From Algoriphagus marincola DSM 16067 (GTDB lineage: Bacteria; Bacteroidota; Bacteroidia; Cytophagales; Cyclobacteriaceae), in the NCBI RefSeq assembly GCF_000429405.1, contig NZ_KE386898.1:129631-193630 (forward strand): a DNA stretch of 64,000 nucleotides. The letters run 5' to 3'. The notes under the pieces were generated by a model. That model saw only the letters and a program-made list of their open reading frames with translations. It searched no databases and was not told the origin of the DNA. Made by a program: the position numbers and the translations under genes. Numbering within the stretch: position 1 is the first letter of the stretch; each line of letters opens with the position of its first letter. Positions 29,009 through 36,998 of the stretch are shown piece by piece.

Positions 29009-29849
29009 TTTTTCACATCTCACTGCCAAGGATCGTTCCTCTCTTTCTTTTCCAGCAAAAAAGGTAAAAGAAATGGGTTTGCTCCAAGGAGATATTTTAG
29101 ATTTTGGATGTGGCTTTGGAAAAGATGTTGAATTGCTTTGTAAGCAAGGTTTTTCTGTAGAAGGATATGATAAACATTACCGACCTGAATATCCAGAAAA
29201 GCAATTTGATACCATCATTTGCTTTTACGTTTTGAATGTTTTATTACCTGAAGAACAATCAAAGGTTTTAATGGAGATATCAGCTTTGCTAAAAGCTACA
29301 GGCAAAGCCTATTTTGTTGTTCGCAGGGATTTAGTTTATGAGGGATTTCGAATCCATAAAATTCATCAAAAACCTACTTACCAAACGAACGTTATATTGC
29401 CTTTCAAGTCAATTTTCAGAAATGATTTTTGTGAAATCTACGAGTATCAGCATTTCAATCAACTAAAAAAGAAAAAATCAGATTGCCCTTTTTGTAATCC
29501 CAGTTCCAATACAGAATTGATATTAGAATCTGCGCAAGCATATTCAATATTTGATAAATATCCTGTGAATCCAGGCCATGCTTTAATCATTCCGAAGCGA
29601 CATATTTCAGATTATTTTGAGCTGAGTTTTAAAGAACAATCATCTTGTATTTTTATGCTCAATGAGGTGAAAAAGGAAATTTATAAACGTTTCAAACCAA
29701 ATGGATTCAATGTGGGAGTCAACATTGGAGAATTTGCCGGACAGACTGTTTCACACGTCCATATTCATTTAATACCAAGATATTCAGGTGATGTGGATGA
29801 TCCAATAGGCGGAGTGAGAGGGGTGATACCAGATAAAAGGAAATATTGA
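28989..29849 (+). CDS. Class I SAM methyltransferase fused to HIT domain
   Basis: I chose ATG 28989, giving 286 residues; ATGs at 28962 and 28974 are alternatives, all overlapping the HNH gene end. Residues about 30-155 are a Rossmann methyltransferase: motif I ILDFGCGFGKDVELL, acidic motif II VEGYDKHYRPEYP, and FDTIICFYVLNVLLPEEQ. After a Lys-rich linker a CPFC pair opens a HIT domain (NPGHALIIPKRHISDYF). It ends in the catalytic histidine triad HVHIHLIPRY (His at about 256, 258 and 260). HIT proteins hydrolyse or transfer nucleotidyl groups, including adenylates on nucleic acids. Domain calls are firm; the substrate is unknown. Translational coupling to the nuclease gene is likely. Confidence 0.85.
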   Translation: MSLKQNNFSHLTAKDRSSLSFPAKKVKEMGLLQGDILDFGCGFGKDVELLCKQGFSVEGYDKHYRPEYPEKQFDTIICFYVLNVLLPEEQSKVLMEISALLKATGKAYFVVRRDLVYEGFRIHKIHQKPTYQTNVILPFKSIFRNDFCEIYEYQHFNQLKKKKSDCPFCNPSSNTELILESAQAYSIFDKYPVNPGHALIIPKRHISDYFELSFKEQSSCIFMLNEVKKEIYKRFKPNGFNVGVNIGEFAGQTVSHVHIHLIPRYSGDVDDPIGGVRGVIPDKRKY

Positions 29850-29993
29850 ATATCGCTCTTTACTCTCGTCAACTTACCTTTAGTAACTTACCAAAAGTAA
29901 GTTAAAAAAACTCCTTCCTTTTTTGATCCTGCTCTCAGGTAGTTTGAAATTCTTGCCTCAAAAAGCTAGCTTGTTATTGTAATCCCAAGCACT

Positions 29994-31559
29994 ATGAAAA
30001 AGCCCCTACATTGGATCAGTTTGCTGATCAGTTTATCTTTTTTCTATTCCTGTCAAGAAAAAACAGCTACCAAAAAACATCCCAATGTGATCATCATCTT
30101 GGCAGATGATTTGGGTTACGGGGATATTGGAGCTTTCAATCCTGAAAGTAAAATTCCCACACCCCATATCGATCAATTAGCTCAAGAAGGCATGAGCTTT
30201 ACGGATGCTCATACTCCTTCGGCAGTTTGTACTCCGACTCGCTATGGATTGCTGACAGGGCGGTATAATTGGCGAAGCAAACTGAAAAGTGGAGTATTAA
30301 CCGGGAAATCAAAAGCATTGATTGAAAAAGAGCGGACTACCATTGCGGACGTTATGAAAAATGCCGGCTACCATACTGCTTTTATTGGGAAGTGGCACTT
30401 GGGCTGGAATTGGGGATTGCAGGAGGGAGACTCCTTGCGTGGCGAAGGCTGGGATGCAAAGGATTTTGAACAGCTGGATTTTACCAAGCCTGTTTCTCAC
30501 ACACCAAATGATTTAGGCTTTGATTATGCCTTTGGACATTCAGGTTCCCTTGATATGGCACCTTATGTTTATGTAGAAAATGGTAAAGTCACTGCAATAC
30601 CAGACACCGTGACTGTCAATACAGGAAAGTATTCTTGGTGGAGGGAAGGACCAACAGCCCCGGATTTTGATCATGAGCAGGTGACTCCGAATTTCTTTGA
30701 GCGCTCGATTCAGTACATCAAAGATCAATCAAAACAGAATCAACCCTTTTTTCTTTATTTAGCCTTGCCTTCGCCTCATACTCCAATTTTACCTACTCCT
30801 GAGTGGCAAGGTAAAAGTGGTGTTGCCCCTTATGCCGACTTTATGTTAATGATTGATGACTATGTGGGTCAAATAAATCAAGCCATTAAAAAGGCAGGGA
30901 TAGAGGACAATACCTTGGTGATTTTCACCAGTGATAATGGGGGATCTCCTGCCGCAGGCTTAGACATCATGCAAGCTGCCGGACATTATTCGAGCTATAT
31001 TTATAGAGGACATAAGGCGGATATATATGAAGGTGGACATAGGGTACCGTTTATAGCAAAATGGCCTTCAAAGATCAAGCCTGGAGTATTGAGCAGTCAG
31101 ACCATCTGCTTGACTGATTTGATGGCGACTGCAGCCGAAATCGTGGCTTATGATTTAAAACCAAATGAAGGGGAAGATAGCTTCAGTTTGTTGAAAATGC
31201 TGGAAGGAAATGATACTGAAGGTATAGTTCGAGAAGCTACAGTCCATCATTCAATAAATGGAAGTTTTGCCATTCGTCAGGGAGATTGGAAACTTATCAT
31301 GGCGAAGGGGTCTGGCGGATGGAGCTTTCCCAAGCCAGGAGATCCTGCCGAGGAAGGATTGCCAGAGGTACAACTTTACAACCTCGCTTTAGACCCTGGC
31401 GAAAGTCAAAACCTTCAAGACCGGTATCCTGAAATAGTGTCCGATTTGAAGAAGCTTTTGATTAAATACATTCAGGAAGGAAGAAGTACGCCTGGACTGC
31501 CTCAGCCCAATGACGAGTATTCGAAACCTTGGCCTCAGATTAGTTTTATAGAAGAGTAA
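29994..31559 (+). CDS. Sulfatase lipoprotein (arylsulfatase family)
   Basis: A 521-residue protein with a signal ending in lipobox FFYSC (Cys20). The alkaline-phosphatase-like sulfatase fold starts at NVIIILADDLGYGDIG (metal Asp pair at 38-39). The modification site SAVCTPTRYGLLTGR has Cys79 in the CxPxR motif converted to formylglycine by an anaerobic or SUMF1-type enzyme. IGKWHLG, FTSDNGG and GHRVPFIAKWP are further landmarks. It removes sulfate esters from sulfated glycans or small molecules in the periplasm or at the surface. It stands alone, without a nearby SusCD pair. Confidence 0.93.
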   Translation: MKKPLHWISLLISLSFFYSCQEKTATKKHPNVIIILADDLGYGDIGAFNPESKIPTPHIDQLAQEGMSFTDAHTPSAVCTPTRYGLLTGRYNWRSKLKSGVLTGKSKALIEKERTTIADVMKNAGYHTAFIGKWHLGWNWGLQEGDSLRGEGWDAKDFEQLDFTKPVSHTPNDLGFDYAFGHSGSLDMAPYVYVENGKVTAIPDTVTVNTGKYSWWREGPTAPDFDHEQVTPNFFERSIQYIKDQSKQNQPFFLYLALPSPHTPILPTPEWQGKSGVAPYADFMLMIDDYVGQINQAIKKAGIEDNTLVIFTSDNGGSPAAGLDIMQAAGHYSSYIYRGHKADIYEGGHRVPFIAKWPSKIKPGVLSSQTICLTDLMATAAEIVAYDLKPNEGEDSFSLLKMLEGNDTEGIVREATVHHSINGSFAIRQGDWKLIMAKGSGGWSFPKPGDPAEEGLPEVQLYNLALDPGESQNLQDRYPEIVSDLKKLLIKYIQEGRSTPGLPQPNDEYSKPWPQISFIEE

Positions 31560-31571
31560 ATGATGTCAGGT

Positions 31572-31988
31572 TTAGAGTGCCGGACCTTTGTAAATGTTTT
31601 TCTTCCTGCCAAATAATCCATCGATGGAAAAGTTTCCACCTCCCTGAATCAAGAGTGACAAAAAACAGATAAAGAAAAGTAACGGCAATTCTTTTCTTCC
31701 AAAAGGATCGTCCCAATGTGCATAAAAAGCTGCAGTCAACATGGTAATCATTAGAGGGATAGTGGCCAAACGAACCTTGAATCCAATGATGACCAATACC
31801 GCACAAACCACCTCGGCAAAAGTGGCAAGGGCCAAGGATACCGTTGGTCCCAAACCAAAAGGATCGGCAAATTTGACTTCATCAGCCATCAAGCGGTTGA
31901 TTTTTGGAATTCCGTGGGTGAGCATCAGGCCTCCGGCACCTAATCGAAGGATCAATAGAGCTAAATTCTTTTCTAGGGTTTCTCGCAT
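31572..31988 (-). CDS. DoxX family membrane protein
   Basis: A 138-residue protein with four hydrophobic helices. RLGAGGLMLTHGIPK near the N-terminus, TFAEVVCAVLVIIGFKVRLA and PLMITMLTAAFYAHWDDPFG are typical of the DoxX/YphA family, whose members are membrane subunits of oxidoreductases or of unknown function. It is convergent with the sulfatase gene, with 12 bp between the stops. No partner enzyme lies next to it. Confidence 0.85.
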   Translation of the reverse strand: MRETLEKNLALLILRLGAGGLMLTHGIPKINRLMADEVKFADPFGLGPTVSLALATFAEVVCAVLVIIGFKVRLATIPLMITMLTAAFYAHWDDPFGRKELPLLFFICFLSLLIQGGGNFSIDGLFGRKKNIYKGPAL

Positions 31989-32246
31989 TGGATAAAAGGG
32001 GATTTAGGTTTGAGTAGTTGAAAATTTTACGCGTGAGGAAAGATGGAAGTTAAATGTTTTTGATAAGGGGTAAAATGGGATGGTTGGTTGAATCTTTAAT
32101 CCTTTGATAGGAATTGAATGGCATCATCTGTCGGAGATTAAACATCCAAATCAAATCGGCAACATGCTTCCAACTCCCATCTTCCTACTTCCTGCCCATA
32201 TAGATTGGAAACTAGTTTTGGTCTATTATTTAAAATATTTAGCCAC
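31989..32246. other. Intergenic region without recognised content
   Basis: This 258-bp gap lies between the DoxX gene start and the oxidoreductase gene end, both on the minus strand. I see no coding pattern, clear hairpin or repeat. It probably carries the DoxX promoter. Confidence 0.4.
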
Positions 32247-33494
32247 TTAATTAAACCTTCCTACTTCAAATCCGCTGATTTCCATCGTAGGCTCTTTTTG
32301 CTGATGGAGTTCGGCTAAAAGCTTTCCGGTAGCCGGTGCCATGGAGATTCCCATCATAGAATGCCCGCTGCCTACCAGGACGTTCGAGTAGCCCGGTGCA
32401 AGGCCGATGTAGGGTAAGCCATCCGGTGAGCAAGGACGCAGACCTTTCCAGATTTCGGTTTCTTTTGGGAATTGAGCTTGAAAGTCAGGGTAGTAGCGAT
32501 TGATCGACTCAAAAATACCCTGCACGCGCTTCATGTCGATTTTTTGATTGGTTCCCGCGATCTCCATCGTGCCTCCAAATCGAATCTTGTTACCATAAGG
32601 GCTCACGGCAACCTTCATTTCAGTGAGGATACTCGCTTGCCTGATTTCAGGCTGGTTTTTTTGGAGAAAGGAATATCCCTTTCCTCCCATCATGGGGAGT
32701 GAAAAGCCCAATTTTTTGGCTAACTCTCCAGACCAGGAACCTCCGCAAAGCAGGATCTTTTCAGCTTCTATTTTTCCTTTGTCTGTCAAAACGGATGCTA
32801 CCTTCCCAGCAGACTTTTCGAAGCCCAAGACTTCGGTTTCTGTATGAAATTGAACTCCTTTTTCTTCCAGATACTTTCTCAGGAAACTGTACAAAGCACC
32901 CGGGTCTAGGTGGGCATCGCCAGGAAAGAGTACGGCACCTTTGGCTTTCACCTCCAGATTGGTTTCAATCTTTTGGATATCTGTTGGACTGAGAATTTCA
33001 GCCTCCAATCCATGCTTTCGAGCCAAATGGGCAAATTCTACCTCTTCCTTTTCTACGGCATCAGTCTGATAGACCATCATCAACCCTTTTTCCTGAAAGG
33101 CCAAAGTAGCCTCGGGATGTTCTTCCCGAAATTGGAGGTAGAGTGATTTGGATAGTAGGGAGATATTTTTCAAAAAGGGGATGGCCTTTTCTACCTGCTT
33201 TTGATTGGCAGACTTGAAAAATAGCAAGCTCCATTGCAAAAGCTTATAATCGAATCGGGGATGGATGTAAAAAGGACTTTTGGAAGAAAACATCCAAGAT
33301 ATCCCCTTGGCAATCATTCCGGGAGCAGCAAGTGGGATGATGTGAGATGGGACAATCATACCTGCATTTCCCGTGGAGCAATTGTCCTTCAGGTCAGTTC
33401 GGTCAATGATGCTGACTTCAATTCCTTCTTTTTGTAGGAAATATGCAGTGAAGAGTCCAACGATTCCTCCGCCGATGATGATGGTTGGTTTCAT
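32247..33494 (-). CDS. FAD-dependent D-hydroxyproline dehydrogenase (DadA-like)
   Basis: A 415-residue protein from ATG 33494. The dinucleotide-binding motif is PTIIIGGGIVGLF, followed by EVSIIDR. Further DAO-family landmarks are NAGMIVPSHIIPLAAPG, FPGDAHLDPGALYSFL, ILLCGGSWSGELAKKLG, and the C-terminal RPCSPDGLPYIG with GHSMMGISMAPATG. The nearby epimerase, deaminase and semialdehyde dehydrogenase point to cis-4-hydroxy-D-proline as substrate, giving pyrroline-4-hydroxy-2-carboxylate. The ATG lies inside a palindromic repeat. It is separated from the other pathway genes by a 3.5-kb island. Confidence 0.85.
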   Translation of the reverse strand: MKPTIIIGGGIVGLFTAYFLQKEGIEVSIIDRTDLKDNCSTGNAGMIVPSHIIPLAAPGMIAKGISWMFSSKSPFYIHPRFDYKLLQWSLLFFKSANQKQVEKAIPFLKNISLLSKSLYLQFREEHPEATLAFQEKGLMMVYQTDAVEKEEVEFAHLARKHGLEAEILSPTDIQKIETNLEVKAKGAVLFPGDAHLDPGALYSFLRKYLEEKGVQFHTETEVLGFEKSAGKVASVLTDKGKIEAEKILLCGGSWSGELAKKLGFSLPMMGGKGYSFLQKNQPEIRQASILTEMKVAVSPYGNKIRFGGTMEIAGTNQKIDMKRVQGIFESINRYYPDFQAQFPKETEIWKGLRPCSPDGLPYIGLAPGYSNVLVGSGHSMMGISMAPATGKLLAELHQQKEPTMEISGFEVGRFN

Positions 33495-33809
33495 CTGTTT
33501 ATTTTTGCTATTCAATGGTCAGATGGAATCTTTGACGATTAAAATAATCATTTCCCTGTGTGTTTAATGATGATTTTAATCGTGTCGATTTCATCTGTTT
33601 ATAATTTGTTTTTTAGAGGTCAGATGGAATCTCGCATGTTTTACAATCATTCCAGTGTTTATCGACTCCGACATGCTCGATTTCATGTGTTTATAATTGT
33701 TTTTCAAAGGTCACATGGAATCCCTTCCTGCGATAGGCAGGTCGCAATTACAATCATTCCTTTATGTGACAGGTACGTCATGTCTGCCTGAAGACAGGCT
33801 CGATTTCAT
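33488..33809. repeat. Tandem palindromic repeat units (family 1)
   Basis: Three full units and a half unit, spaced about 90-100 bp. Each has a stem of GATTTCATCTG and CAGATGGAATC around an A+T-rich loop (TTTATAATTTG in two units). Positions are 33488-33530, 33587-33631 and 33679-33722, with a half at 33802-33809. The third unit has CATGTG/CACATG in place of CATCTG/CAGATG, a compensatory change. Between units lie more variable inverted arms and the block AATCATTCC. Further copies lie at 43424-43514 and 55024-55064. The family looks REP-like and is not known to me. Confidence 0.75.
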
Positions 33810-34084
33810 ATCTTGAATTTACGGATTAGGCACCAATATGCATAAAAAGGTGCATTTTCAATATTAGGAATTTTAAAGACTTCTAACCGTTAGTAATTTT
33901 CTTTCAAAGGTTTTTTATTTATGATAAACAGTTGTTAGTTTTTGATATTTTACTAGTTGTTTCCTTTTCGGCTGTTTCCTTTAATAGACTATTGTTTTTT
34001 TTCAACTATTCTTTAATATTAAAAAGCTAATTAGTTTATTTGGTAGGCGTCTTCTTTATTTTCTCAATTTTAAATTCCAAAAAA
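33810..34084. other. A+T-rich leader upstream of the secreted peptide gene
   Basis: This stretch is strongly A+T-rich with long T runs. It probably carries the promoter of the peptide-propeller-SUMF1 unit. I see no convincing TTTG/TAnnTTTG promoter pair and no coding pattern. Confidence 0.4.
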
Positions 34085-34381
34085 ATGAAGCGAAAAAAAA
34101 TTCTCAAGGTAAGTTTAGTTGTATTTATTTTGGCATTATTCAGTAATGGAAATAGTCCTTTTACAGTAAGTTATGCAAGCGCTCAAAGTTTAGCAAGTGC
34201 TGAATTATATTCATCTAAAAATGTCGTCTGTCTGATAGCCAAGCTTAAAATTGGAATAGACGTTAAGTCTGGATTTGAGTTCGTTGGAAGCGGAGGCTTT
34301 GAATTCAGCCTAGGCAGTAAGGATAAATGTAAACCGGGATTGATGGAAGAATGTACTGCCACTAGTTGCAGCAAAGCATAG
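34085..34381 (+). CDS. Small secreted Cys-containing peptide, NVEAL-like
   Basis: A 98-residue protein from ATG 34085. A basic start KRKKILKVSLVVFILALF forms a signal peptide. The mature part is short with Gly-Phe repeats (GFEFVGSGGFEFSLGS) and four cysteines, ending CKPGLMEECTATSCSKA. The N-terminal pattern, size, Cys-rich tail and following six-bladed propeller gene resemble the NVEAL family of Bacteroidota, though the NVEAL motif itself is not exact (SLASAEL is nearest). The function of that family is unknown. An attenuator-like hairpin follows directly. Confidence 0.65.
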   Translation: MKRKKILKVSLVVFILALFSNGNSPFTVSYASAQSLASAELYSSKNVVCLIAKLKIGIDVKSGFEFVGSGGFEFSLGSKDKCKPGLMEECTATSCSKA

Positions 34382-34389
34382 ATAAATTT

Positions 34390-34449
34390 AGAGGCTGGTG
34401 CAGAGGTTTCAGACTGATGCAAGAGAAATGGTCTGTTCAGCCTCTTTTT
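34390..34449 (+). terminator. Attenuator-like hairpin after the peptide gene
   Basis: The arms AGAGGCTG (34390-34397) and CAGCCTCT (34438-34445) are perfectly paired, with an inner CAGAC/GTCTG helper stem, and TTTTC follows. It sits between the peptide stop and the lipoprotein start, and could let most transcripts end after the peptide. Confidence 0.5.
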
Positions 34450-34463
34450 CTCTTATAAAAGAT

Positions 34464-35627
34464 ATGGCTAGAAAAGTATTAAGTTTTATTGGGCTAAGTA
34501 TTCTTTTATTTTCCTGTCTGTCTCAAGATAAAACCCAAGAATCCGTCATTGATGTGGGATGGTCTATTGTCGAAGATAGTGATCGTATAGCGCTGCAAGA
34601 TTACTATTCCCACAGCCACTATGTAGTTATTAGCATACCAGAAGAACAACCATTTTATACTGCTGATAAGATCCAGTCTGGAGATGGGAAATATTTTTTA
34701 GGTGATATTGATCTTGAAAATACTATCCTGATTGTGGATGACCAAGGACAATTTATCAGTCAAATCGAGACTGGAGGGAATGGTCCAGGGGAAGTCCCAA
34801 GGATGGAAGATTTTGTTTTCCATCCTGATCGAAACAGTTTGTTGATTTTGACGGGATGGAAGATTTTTGAGTTTAGCACCACAGGTGAGTTTTTGAATGT
34901 AATTTCATTGCCAAGCGGTGACTTGTTTCATTTTATTGCTTATGGCGGTGAGAATAAAGTTTGGCTGTACACCTTGCCTTTTCCTTCTGAACAATTGCCA
35001 TCGGACGAATTCCGCATGCTCACGCTTTATGATTTGGATGATGATGAGAAAGTATACTCGTATTTAGAGGTTCCTGAAGGTCTTAGAGCCGAAGTTTCGG
35101 GTGAAAAAGAGTTGACTCTTCAACATGGGAGAGTCATACTGACACCCGCCCATGGATCACGAGCGTATTCCGTTTCAATTAAAGGAGATGACTCAGATTA
35201 TGTGATTACGCGATTTTCTTCTTTACCTCAAACACAGAATTTGTTCGGGTTACAAGATCTAGGGGAATATTTTGAGAAATTGCAGGATGATCGCGGTATA
35301 GCCTTTCTAGATAATTATATTGATTCGGAAGAGTTTTCATTGTTCATGATGATTAAAGATGGGTTATATCCAAGATGGGGAGTCCTTGAAAAGCGTACAA
35401 ACACATTGTATCTCACTCAATCCTTATTTGATTCCAACCTAGGCCTACCCTTACTCCCATATCTTGATGTTCAGGATAAAAAAGTTTTTAAGTTGTTAGA
35501 CAGTGAATACTTCTACGAGATTCTGGAGCAAGATATAGATGGGCAGGTGAGCGGAAAACTGAAGGCTAACGTACCTCAATTAATGAATCAAGAAAACAAA
35601 TTGTTGCTCTGTATCTATGAAAATTAG
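34464..35627 (+). CDS. Six-bladed beta-propeller lipoprotein
   Basis: A 387-residue protein from ATG 34464, chosen because it begins a lipoprotein signal with LLFSC (Cys18). The body has repeated blade-like segments: ILIVDDQGQFISQIETGGNGPGEVP, FHPDRNSLLILTGWKIFEFSTTGEFL and LYDLDDDEKVYSYLEVPEG in outline. The phrase GGNGPGE is a hallmark of the Bacteroidota six-bladed propeller family. Members are often paired with small NVEAL peptides, as here. It probably sits on the outer membrane or faces the periplasm. Ligand unknown. It overlaps the next gene by 11 bp. Confidence 0.78.
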   Translation: MARKVLSFIGLSILLFSCLSQDKTQESVIDVGWSIVEDSDRIALQDYYSHSHYVVISIPEEQPFYTADKIQSGDGKYFLGDIDLENTILIVDDQGQFISQIETGGNGPGEVPRMEDFVFHPDRNSLLILTGWKIFEFSTTGEFLNVISLPSGDLFHFIAYGGENKVWLYTLPFPSEQLPSDEFRMLTLYDLDDDEKVYSYLEVPEGLRAEVSGEKELTLQHGRVILTPAHGSRAYSVSIKGDDSDYVITRFSSLPQTQNLFGLQDLGEYFEKLQDDRGIAFLDNYIDSEEFSLFMMIKDGLYPRWGVLEKRTNTLYLTQSLFDSNLGLPLLPYLDVQDKKVFKLLDSEYFYEILEQDIDGQVSGKLKANVPQLMNQENKLLLCIYEN

Positions 35628-36375
35628 TTCAGTGATTTCGTTTTTATTTCTGGTTTTACTCAGGTGGGGTCACCATCAGAGCCATATAGAAGGCCCGTCA
35701 AAAATGGTATTGGTTCCCGGTAATGATGAAATTGAGTCCTTTTATATGGATCAGTACGAACTGACTATTGCTGAGTTTGCTGAATTTGTGGAGGCCACGG
35801 GTTATGTTACCGAGGCAGAAAAGCTAGGAGGTACAATGCGACTTAAGGGTGGTACAAATTGGGAGATTATTGAAGGTAAGGCCTGGAATAGGCATACTCT
35901 ATTGGACGAAAACGGAATAGAAGAAACCTTAGATAAGATTCCGGAATTTAGAAATCATCCGGTAATGCATCTCGCCCCTAGCGACGTGCAAGCCTATGCA
36001 AATTGGGTGAACAAAAGGATTCCTACTCTCCAAGAATGGATGCATGCGGTGAAAGCAGGACAAAAAGATTATCAATATGCTTATCCTGGAGGAAATGATC
36101 TTCGCAAATTAGGTTGGTATGAGGGGAATACAGATAGTTGGTTCCCAATGGATGTAGGAACTAAAATGCCTAATGAATTAGGTATTTATGATTTAGTAGG
36201 AAATGCAGCTGAAGTAGTTCTTTTAGAAAAAGGTTCCCAAGAATTTCAAGTTCGGGGAGGTACTTTTTTTTCATCCAAAATGTTCCTTGAACCAGAAAGA
36301 AAAGCACCGATTGGTGCGGTTTGGAATAGACCACTTGATATGATTGGAATTCGTCTAGTAAAAGATGTCCAGTAA
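35617..36375 (+). CDS. Secreted SUMF1/FGE-fold protein without cysteines
   Basis: A 252-residue protein overlapping the propeller gene. A signal peptide (ISSVISFLFLVLLRW) precedes an FGE-sulfatase-type domain: VLVPGNDEIESFYMDQYELTIAEFAEF, HPVMHLAPSDVQAYANWVNKRIPTLQEW, MPNELGIYDLVGNAAEVVL, QVRGGTFF and GIRLVKDV in outline. No cysteine is present, so the copper-binding pair of true formylglycine-generating enzymes is missing. It cannot act by that chemistry and is likely a binding or structural member, as GldK is. Its partner is presumably the propeller lipoprotein. Confidence 0.8.
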   Translation: MKISSVISFLFLVLLRWGHHQSHIEGPSKMVLVPGNDEIESFYMDQYELTIAEFAEFVEATGYVTEAEKLGGTMRLKGGTNWEIIEGKAWNRHTLLDENGIEETLDKIPEFRNHPVMHLAPSDVQAYANWVNKRIPTLQEWMHAVKAGQKDYQYAYPGGNDLRKLGWYEGNTDSWFPMDVGTKMPNELGIYDLVGNAAEVVLLEKGSQEFQVRGGTFFSSKMFLEPERKAPIGAVWNRPLDMIGIRLVKDVQ

Positions 36376-36801
36376 GTAGCTATGTCATCCTTCAGTCAAT
36401 TGTACAAAGTGTTTGCATAGGGCCCAAAAATTAAATAAAATCTATGCAACACAATTTTAAGAGTTTCATTTTCACAAATCTGATAATGTTGACCCACCAG
36501 ATGGTTTTGCAAAGCAAGAATTGCTTTGAGAATCGTGCGAATGCAAAATTTGGAATCGCATAGGCTCTCACCGCGTATTAGTCTCGTATCAACCCTTTGT
36601 TCTCTTTAAGTCAATTGGCTTATTCTATTAAATACAAAAGGAATGCGCAGCTACAACATTTATATCAGAAACTATGGACAAACTTTGTTCGAAGGAGCAT
36701 CGAGCCTTGGGTTATTCCAGAGAAGCCTAGAAGTTTTCTTTCGTACTTTTTCCCTTTGAATCGTATCTGTAAAGTAGAACATTAAGACTCATCAATTTCT
36801 C
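36376..36801. other. Island edge without recognised gene
   Basis: About 425 bp. The longest frame (36597-36785, 62 codons, basic) matches nothing I know and lacks a start context. A perfect 8-bp hairpin, CAAAGCAA/TTGCTTTG with a GAA loop, lies at 36510-36528 without a T-run. The rest shows no pattern; it may be decayed mobile DNA. Confidence 0.4.
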
Positions 36802-36885
36802 CTAAAGGCTGCATGGGCTTTGTGGTAGGTAGTAAACTGAAAATAGCCCAACGATTCCTCCGCCGATGATGATGGTTGAATTCAT
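36802..36885 (-). pseudogene. 5' fragment of a second FAD oxidoreductase gene
   Basis: From an ATG at 36885 the frame reads MNSTIIIGGGIVGLFSVYYL and then loses similarity before a stop at 36802. It copies the N-terminus of the intact oxidoreductase at 33494 (MKPTIIIGGGIVGLFTAYFL). A stretch of 31 bases is identical (36848-36878 against 33457-33487), and the next bases differ mainly at silent or similar positions. It lies 114 bp downstream of the epimerase gene on the same strand, where a pathway oxidoreductase would be expected. It is a truncated paralogue or a duplication left by insertion of the island. Confidence 0.8.
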
Positions 36886-36998
36886 TTTGTAGTAGAAAGT
36901 ATCAAGATCCTAGTATCAAGAAAATAAAACTAGGGATTTGGAACATAAAGCGATAGGATTAACTGTCTAGTATCTTGTGTCTAGCATCTTGCTACTCC

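Noticed and set aside
29871..29903. Inverted repeat AACTTAC/GTAAGTT as terminator of the HNH cassette
   Set aside because: The stem is A+T-rich and short and is followed by A rather than T on the plus strand; it may be chance.
33488..33809. Possible CRISPR array from evenly spaced repeats
   Set aside because: Repeats are palindromic units with long, partly self-complementary intervals, only three copies, and single copies occur elsewhere; no cas genes are present.
36597..36785. 62-codon basic open frame in the island edge
   Set aside because: No recognisable domain, no clear ribosome-binding site and no similarity to neighbours; treated as chance.
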